Assembly (NCBI GenBank): GCA_026770595.1
Contig: MU634788.1
Coordinates: forward strand, 1 to 10,184
DNA from: Ochromonadaceae sp. CCMP2298
Taxonomy: Eukaryota; Sar; Synurophyceae; Ochromonadales; Ochromonadaceae
DNA: 10,184 nt
Reading direction: 5' to 3'
Below, piece by piece: positions 6,009-10,184 of this stretch (position 1 is its first letter; each line of letters begins with the position of its first letter). Made by a program: the position numbers and the translations under genes. Under the pieces are notes generated by a model. That model was not told the DNA's origin and made no database searches. It saw only the letters and a program-made list of their open reading frames with translations.

Positions 6009-9000
6009 ATGAAGGTCGCCATCTTGCACCTGGACCTGGGTATCGGCGGCGCCGAGCAGCTGATCGTGAATATGGCTACTGTGATCAAAGAGCTGGGGCA
6101 TGAGGTCACGATCCTGACCTCCCACCACGACCCCAGCCACTGCTTCGAGGAAACCAAACCCAACGGTGAGTTGCACCCGCATCCGCGCATCCCCACACCG
6201 ATCCATGAAATCTCTGACCACTGCCATCTTTCATCCCCCTCTCACCCCCCTCTCACCCCCCTCTCATCCCCCTCCCACCACCTCCAATCCCCACCACCTC
6301 CCACACCCTTCCCCCTCACCACTCCCTCCCCCTCCCACCCCCAGGGCACCTCGGCAGCTCAATCCACGTCCACGGCGACTTCATCCCCCGCCAGATCTTC
6401 GGCAAGGCCACCGCCTTCTGCGCCATCCTGCGTATGCTGTATCTCGCGGTGGTTATGCTGCTATTCTGCGATGCAGATGTGGTGCTGCTGGACGGCGTCT
6501 CTGCGCCCATCCCACTGCTACGGCTGTTCGGCGCGAAGATCATATTCTACTGCCACTTCCCGGACATGGTGTGTGGTGTGTGTAGTGCATTTATGTGTGT
6601 GTATGGTTTGTGTGGTGTGTGTGTGATTGTGTGAGTGGTTGTGTGCGCGTGCATGTTTGTGTGCTTGTGTGTGGGTGTGTGTATATGTGTGCGCATGTGT
6701 GAGAGAGAGAGTGTGTGTGTGTGTGCATGCTTGAGTGTGTTTCCCCGCGCTTCCCGGTGCTGACGCTTAACACTTCTTGACTCCCACCTGAAAAGGTGCG
6801 GCAACGTGAACACGAAACCAAATAATGCAATAATCTATTTCTAAGGGAAAGGCGGGGTAAACACCATAATCATAGCTAGAGCATGAATACATGGATGGAT
6901 GTATATGTATATATGTATGTATGTGTATATTTGTATATATATGGGTTTATGTATGTTTGCGTGTATGTGTGTCGGCAGCTCGGTGATGCAAACATCTAAA
7001 ACTTTACTTCTGACGGGGGCGTCACAACCCCCGCACGTGAGGACCATCCTGTGGTACTGAGAGCTCCGACACATACCACACACCGTATATCATATATAAC
7101 ATATTATATATTATATACTATATATCATGTACTGTATATAATAATTTTATACCATACCGCACTTCATATATTAAGTATTATATATCATACATCATTTACC
7201 ATATTCCATGTATGTATGCGTATATTTATGTATATTTATTTATTTATGTATATATAAGTGTTGATGTATGTATGTAAATGTGTATGTTTGTGTGTATGTG
7301 TGTCGGCAGCTCGGTGATGCAAACATCTAAAACTTTACTTCTGACGGGGGCGTCACAACCCCCGCATGTGAGGACCATCCTGTGGTACTGAGAGCTCCGA
7401 CACATACCACACACCGTATATCATATATAATAATTTTATACCATACCACGCACCTTTATACCGCACTTCATGTTTTATATCTGTGTATGTCTGAGTATCA
7501 ATGGCCCCCCGCCCTTCCCAGTGCTGACTCTTAAACTTCTTGACTCCCACCTGAAAAGGTGCGGCAACGTGAACACGAAACCAAATAATGCAATAATCTA
7601 TTTCTAAGGGAAAAGTGGGGTCAATACCTATGTATCTATGGTGTATACAGTATGTTTGAGTATACATATATTTTTATATGTGTATGTGTATGTGTATGTG
7701 TATGTATATACGTAAATGTTTATGTGTGTGTGGTTCCTCCTCCACTCTCAATTCCCGTCCTCACCCCTCACCCCCCGCCCCCCCTCTTATCACCCCTCCC
7801 CCGGCCCCCCCACAGCTGCTCTGCTACGAGCGCACCTCCCCCCTCAAGCGCTTCTACCGACACTTCATCGACTCCGTAGAGCAGTACACCACAGGTAGGT
7901 GCCCGAGTTACATAAAATACGTCTTTTTATCGTACTCTGGACCAAATCTGGTCTTTTCACCTGGAACAAACATACGCTAACTGGTATTTTTTTTAAACTT
8001 AATACTTTATGGTTTAACTTTATACTTTATGGTTATCTAATTTGGTCGCCTCTCAGGCGCCGCCCACCTCGTCCTGCTAAACTCCCACTTCACCTCCCAC
8101 ATCTACTCCCAAACTTTCCCCGCCCTGGCCCTCCACCCGCCACGCCAGGTGCTCTATCCAGTAGTGAAAGAGGTAGAGGTGGGTTTAAGTGCATCGGAGG
8201 TGGGTTTATTAACCCCCTACTGCACAAGATGTAGGGTCTTTTTGTCTTTGAACCGCTTCGAGCGGAAGAAGAATGTGCAATTGGCGATAGAGGCATTTGC
8301 GCTGATGCTGAGGCGTATGGGGCCAGGGGGGGCAGGTATAGGGGGTGGGGGTGGAGATGCAGGGGATGTAGGTGATACAGGGGATGGGGACACAAAGAAG
8401 ACAGACAGGGACACAGGGGACACATGGACATGGACAGGGGGCGGGGACACAGGGACAGACAGGCCCCTGCTAGTAGTGGCTGGTGGGTACGACACACGGG
8501 TGGATGAGAACGTGCAGTACCTGCAGGAGCTCAGGGGGGTATGCGAGAGGCTGGGCCTGCGCCACGCCACCCTACAAGAGGGTGGAGTGAATAGAGTGGG
8601 TGGAGTGGACGTGGTTTTCCGCCGCTCCATCCCCTCCCCCGAGCGCACCGCTCTGCTGATGCAGACAGTAGCCTTGCTCTACACACCCGACAGAGAGGTA
8701 AAACCAATATCTCGATGCTATTATTTATATTAAAACCACTCTATCTATACCATAATGTGTTTTAAACCCACTCTATACTATAATGTATATAACACCCAAT
8801 ATCTACTATACTACAGCACTTCGGAATAGTCCCCATAGAAGGTATGCTGCTGGGTGTGCCAGTGATAGCGGTTAACAGTGGGGGTCCGAGGGAGACAGTA
8901 GTGCATGGGAAGACAGGCTATTTGTGCAAGCAGGTGAGATATATAAATATATATTTATATGCGAATATGTATGTATGTATATGTATGTATGTTTATATCT

Positions 9001-9452
9001 GTATATCTGGATGTCTGGATATCTGCTCTCTTCTTTCATGTATTCATCTGCTCTCTCTTTGTTTCTGTACATAACTCTTATGCTCTCTCTCTCCCTCTCA
9101 CACGTGTGCTCTCCCTGCCTCTCTCCCACTCTACCCCCCTCAGGACGCAGGAGAGTTCGCCGATGCAATGCTGCTGCTGCTGCTGGCACAGACACAGGGG
9201 CAAGCGCAGGGACAGCGGGAGGGAGAGAGAGGGGGAGAATTGGGTCGTACACGATCCAGCAGGGTCAAGAGTGCCAGTGAGAGGGGCGGTACAGGAACAG
9301 GGGGGACAGGTGTGGTGGGTGTGGGAGTGTCTATGGGGGAGGCAGCGCGCTCACACGTGAGGGCGAACTTTTCTTACCACAGCATGCGCAATAGCGTGCA
9401 GGGCATACTACAGCAGTTCGCAGCCGAGCACCTGCACCTACCCAACACGTAG
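6009..9452 (+). CDS. ALG2: Alpha-1,3/1,6-mannosyltransferase ALG2 (six exons)
   Basis: Exons 6009-6165, 6345-6568, 7816-7894, 8057-8697, 8817-8933 and 9144-9452 join in frame through GT-AG introns, giving 508 residues and a TAG stop. ALG2 adds the second and third mannose from GDP-Man to the lipid-linked oligosaccharide on the cytosolic ER face. It is a GT-B fold GT4 enzyme. Visible landmarks: N-terminal [18 protein letters not shown], a hydrophobic membrane-associated helix (about 80-101), [37 protein letters not shown] (215-226), [12 protein letters not shown], and the GT4 E-x7-E motif EHFGIVPIE with Glu367 and Glu375, split by intron 4, then VIAVNSGGP. The protein is about 90 residues longer than typical ALG2 (about 416 in human). 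The excess is two low-complexity inserts at 241-288 and 422-470, both in frame. The start is the first ATG and opens directly with the conserved strand. Confidence in identity is very high; exact splice sites are well supported by frame and homology. Confidence 0.95.
6166..6344 (+). other. ALG2 intron 1
   Basis: 179 bases from GTGAGTTG to CACCCCCAG. Most of it is C-rich (CTCACCCC and CCTCCCAC units), so its complement has quadruplex-forming G runs. It splits a Gly codon (G|GG) just after the ETKPN segment. Confidence 0.85.
6569..6736. repeat. (TG)n microsatellite at the intron 2 donor
   Basis: TG-rich tract with GTGTG, TGCG and GAGAGA interruptions, starting at the splice donor itself, so many GT dinucleotides compete as possible donors. 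Confidence 0.85.
6737..6864 (+). ncRNA. Structured repeat A, possible divergent box C/D snoRNA
   Basis: The ends pair: GTGTTT (6737-6742) with AAACAC (6859-6864), CCCCGC (6743-6748) with GCGGGG (6852-6857), and TTCCC (6751-6755) with GGGAA (6845-6849), about 17 bp with small bulges. Directly inside the stem are GTGCTGA (6757-6763), one change from box C, and CTAA (6841-6844), one change from box D. These sit where the boxes are in the better B element. Internally a CTGA (6788-6791) and GTGAACA (6806-6812) could be D' and C'. A second copy lies at 7495-7627. Weak boxes make the class uncertain; a non-autonomous mobile element is the alternative. Confidence 0.4.
6890..6967. repeat. TATG/TATA microsatellite between A and B
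   Basis: Units of GTATATGTAT and TATG separate repeat A from the first snoRNA-like element. A related TATG spacer precedes the second copy (about 7205-7298). Confidence 0.75.
6968..7073 (+). ncRNA. Candidate box C/D snoRNA, copy 1
   Basis: Lies on the sense strand of its host intron. A terminal stem pairs TGTGTCGG and AGCTC (6968-6975, 6977-6981; C6976 bulged) with GAGCTCCGACACA (7061-7073), 13 bp. In order inside are box C-like GTGATGC (6983-6989, consensus RUGAUGA), D' CTGA (7010-7013), hairpin CGGGGG/CCCCCG (7014-7019 with 7028-7033), C'-like GTGAGGA (7037-7043) and box D CTGA (7057-7060) abutting the stem. Spacers of 20 and 13 bases precede D' and D. The guide before D, CCTGTGGTA, complements UACCACAGG, a sequence I recall from the peptidyl-transferase domain of large-subunit rRNA, with one further G-U pair possible. 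Known: C/D snoRNAs guide rRNA 2'-O-methylation, often from introns. Box C and C' deviate by one base each. Confidence 0.65.
7080..7298. repeat. AT-rich spacer between B copies
   Basis: TATA-rich sequence. Part of it (about 7137-7172, ATAATTTTATACCATACC and CGCACTTCAT) recurs after the second B copy, showing that the duplicated unit included the 3' spacer. No third copy of repeat A is visible here. Confidence 0.65.
7299..7404 (+). ncRNA. Candidate box C/D snoRNA, copy 2
   Basis: Identical to the copy 331 bases upstream except for T at 7367 in place of C at 7036, just before the C' box. Stem, box C (7314-7320), D', hairpin, C' (7368-7374) and box D (7388-7391) are all kept. The identity extends about 25 bases past the 3' end and a little before the 5' end, while the microsatellite spacers have diverged. 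So the duplication is recent or the element is under constraint. Confidence 0.65.
7495..7627 (+). ncRNA. Structured repeat A', second copy
   Basis: Same orientation as the copy at 6737-6864, with 78 identical bases in a row in the core (6773-6850 in the first copy). The outer stem differs in sequence but still pairs: TTCCC (7515-7519) with GGGAA (7608-7612), a C run with GGGG (7617-7620), and GTAT (7495-7498) with ATAC (7624-7627). GTGCTGA (7521-7527) and CTAA (7604-7607) again sit just inside the stem. A pairing retained while the flanks change favours a structured RNA, though the outer pairing is weaker than in the first copy. Confidence 0.4.
7677..7735. repeat. TATGTG microsatellite
   Basis: Repeats of TATGTG followed by TATGTGTGTG near the end of ALG2 intron 2. 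Open frames through it are shadows. Confidence 0.8.
7895..8056 (+). other. ALG2 intron 3
   Basis: 162 bases from GTAGGTGC to GCCTCTCAG. Contains a small hairpin GACCA/TGGTC near 7942, an AT-rich part with a repeated ACTTTATGGTT, and a T run. Splits a Gly codon (G|GC). No C/D-like boxes seen. Confidence 0.85.
8317..8460 (+). repeat. In-frame GGGGA/GACACAGG minisatellite in ALG2 exon 4
   Basis: A Gly-rich then Gly/Asp/Thr-rich segment (residues 241-288) encoded by GGGGGTGG and GACACAGGGGA-type units. It lies between the conserved [11 protein letters not shown] and LLVVAGGYD segments, in a surface loop of the GT-B fold that is short in typical ALG2. Confidence 0.8.
8698..8816 (+). other. ALG2 intron 4, with an internal tandem duplication
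   Basis: 119 bases from GTAAAACC to TACTACAG. Two imperfect units of about 36-40 bases (TAAAACCACTCTAT...ATAATGT and TAAACCCACTCTAT...TAATGTA) lie side by side. It falls exactly between Glu367 and His368 of the catalytic motif, at phase 0. Confidence 0.85.
8934..9143 (+). other. ALG2 intron 5
   Basis: 210 bases from GTGAGATA to CCCCCTCAG. TATG/TATA microsatellite in the first third, then CTCTCT-rich pyrimidines. Phase 0. Confidence 0.85.
9189..9335 (+). repeat. In-frame ACACAGG/GGGACAG repeat in ALG2 exon 6
   Basis: Encodes residues 422-470, beginning [10 protein letters not shown] and ending Gly/Thr/Val-rich. It shares the 14-mer GGCACAGACACAGG (9185-9198) with 26-39 at the left edge of the window, read in the same frame (AQTQ) in both genes. 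Confidence 0.75.
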
Positions 9453-9744
9453 ACACAAAATTGAGACGCTTTTGTATTGTTGTATATTATCTTAAATTTG
9501 TGGATTTTTACCCCTATTTTGTTAAAGTTCGTTGTGGATGGTGTGTGTAGGGGGGCAGATGGGCAGACTAGCGAGCACGTCTCCAAGACTGTCGACTGTC
9601 TGTCGCAAGCGCCCCCCCCTCCCCTCATACGACATACGCCATGCCATGCAATGGTACTGCCTCCGCCTATCTCTACCGCAAACAACCCTATCCTACGTGC
9701 CCTATCCTACGTTCCACTATCATTATCAATGCATCATGCACCCT
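9453..9744. other. Convergent intergenic region
   Basis: 292 bases between the stops of ALG2 and the right-edge gene. No AATAAA is seen on either strand; an AT-rich stretch at about 9460-9530 probably holds the ALG2 3' end. A 13-bp direct repeat CCCTATCCTACGT occurs at 9686-9698 and 9700-9712. Confidence 0.5.
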
Positions 9745-10184
9745 CTAGAGCATCGCAAATGAATTGCTCTGCGCGGCGCCCCTTCTGCCCCCACGCCCGC
9801 CCACCTCTGCCCCAGCCACAGCCACAGCGGGCAGTGCATTAGACACTAGCCCGCCCAGCAATGAGTCCTGTGCCCCCCCGTCGCCGCTGCTTCTCCCACC
9901 GCGCTTCACAGGGCTCTGCTCAGGCTGAGGGGGCTGCGCGTTGGGCTGTAGATTCTCCGCCCCGGCACCCGACCCCCCCGCCCCCTTGCTCTTAACGGGC
10001 GACTTCCTGGTCCTGCGCTTCTTAGCAGGTGTGGATCGTTGCCCGCTGCTGCTGCCGTTGCTTCCGTTGCTGTCCCTCCTATCCTCCTCTACTCCCCCTG
10101 CACCATCAGTAAGAGGTGCCACCACCACACTCCAGCTCCTACGTCTGGACTGCTTTCGTGCACTCGAGGTGAATCCCTCCCCCC
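9745..10184 (-). CDS. C-terminal part of a basic, disordered, probably nuclear protein (partial)
   Basis: An open minus-strand frame runs from the window edge to a TAG at 9745-9747, about 146 residues, with no start in view (an apparent start near 10128 is GTG, and the frame is open beyond it). The protein is rich in Gly, Ser, Ala, Pro and basic residues. A strong bipartite-style nuclear localisation patch (TPAKKRRTRKSPVKSKG) and a second SPVK (QSPVKRGG) resemble histone H1-tail or CDK-site motifs. No folded domain is seen. A high-GC open frame can arise by chance, so confidence is moderate. The clustered basic and SPVK/TPAK motifs support it being real. It converges on ALG2. Confidence 0.5.
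   Translation of the reverse strand, partial: GEGFTSSARKQSRRRSWSVVVAPLTDGAGGVEEDRRDSNGSNGSSSGQRSTPAKKRRTRKSPVKSKGAGGSGAGAENLQPNAQPPQPEQSPVKRGGRSSGDGGAQDSLLGGLVSNALPAVAVAGAEVGGRGGRRGAAQSNSFAML

Larger units (their letters stand above)
6569..7815 (+). other. ALG2 intron 2, unusually long, carrying structured repeats
   Basis: The donor GTGTGTGG directly follows the PDM codons and runs into a (TG)n tract. The acceptor CCCCACAG precedes LLCYERTSP. At 1247 bases it is six to ten times longer than the other introns of the gene (119-210). It contains the repeats A (6737-6864), B (6968-7073), B' (7299-7404) and A' (7495-7627) set in TATG, TG and AT microsatellites, and ends with a C-rich tract. Confidence 0.85.

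Noticed and set aside
5529-6227. A 232-codon open frame on the minus strand covering the LRR/ALG2 intergenic region.
   Set aside because: It is antisense to ALG2 exon 1 and its intron, has no recognisable domain, and its composition looks like translated non-coding DNA.
6547-7257. Several His/Thr- or Tyr/Ile-rich open frames on both strands.
   Set aside because: They are translations of TG, TATG and AT microsatellites inside ALG2 intron 2.
6968-7404. The B copies as a MITE or transposon with terminal inverted repeats.
   Set aside because: The termini can pair, but the boxes sit exactly where C/D snoRNAs need them, the orientation matches the host, and I see no clear target-site duplication. 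Not fully excluded without a genome search.
6737-7627. A CRISPR-like array.
   Set aside because: Only two copies each of two long units, in a eukaryotic intron with microsatellite spacers; nothing resembles short regular repeats with unique spacers.

Overview
The window looks like nuclear DNA of a eukaryote, probably a unicellular protist or alga; I cannot place it further from this sequence. The reasons are spliced genes whose reading frames rejoin exactly across GT-AG introns, a eukaryote-only ER glycosyltransferase (ALG2), an F-box-like leucine-rich-repeat protein, an AATAAA signal, and abundant simple repeats in introns, intergenic DNA and even coding exons. Some open frames elsewhere in the window begin only at GTG or TTG; here I used ATG.

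Layout, left to right. 3-149 (+): C-terminal exon of a membrane protein cut by the window edge. 150-1090: intergenic DNA with a G-quadruplex-prone tract, ATTAAC repeats, a 31-bp palindrome, a decayed ankyrin-repeat fragment on the minus strand, and a fold-back. 1091-1479 (-): cytochrome P450 C-terminal pseudogene. 1485-2174 (-): intact alpha/beta hydrolase. 2493-4052 (+): three-exon gene for a 413-residue secretory or organelle-targeted membrane protein that I do not recognise. 4241-5422 (-): single-exon F-box-like LRR protein. 6009-9452 (+): six-exon ALG2, a mannosyltransferase of the N-glycan precursor pathway. 9745-10184 (-): C-terminal part of a basic, disordered, probably nuclear protein.

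The most interesting region is intron 2 of ALG2 (6569-7815, far longer than its other introns). It holds two nearly identical 106-nt copies of what looks like a box C/D snoRNA on the host sense strand: a 13-bp terminal stem, box C, D', a short hairpin, C' and box D. A second pair of structured repeats with longer terminal stems and weaker C/D-like boxes flanks them, giving the order A-B-B'-A'. This looks like the remains of a tandem snoRNA cluster in a housekeeping-gene intron. No computation was run; these are visual assignments.

The genes are ordinary nuclear neighbours on alternating strands, not an operon. Two pairs are divergent (hydrolase and the 2493 gene; F-box-like LRR gene and ALG2) and could share promoter regions. 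Two pairs are convergent (2493 gene and LRR gene; ALG2 and the right-edge gene). I see no functional pathway linking them.
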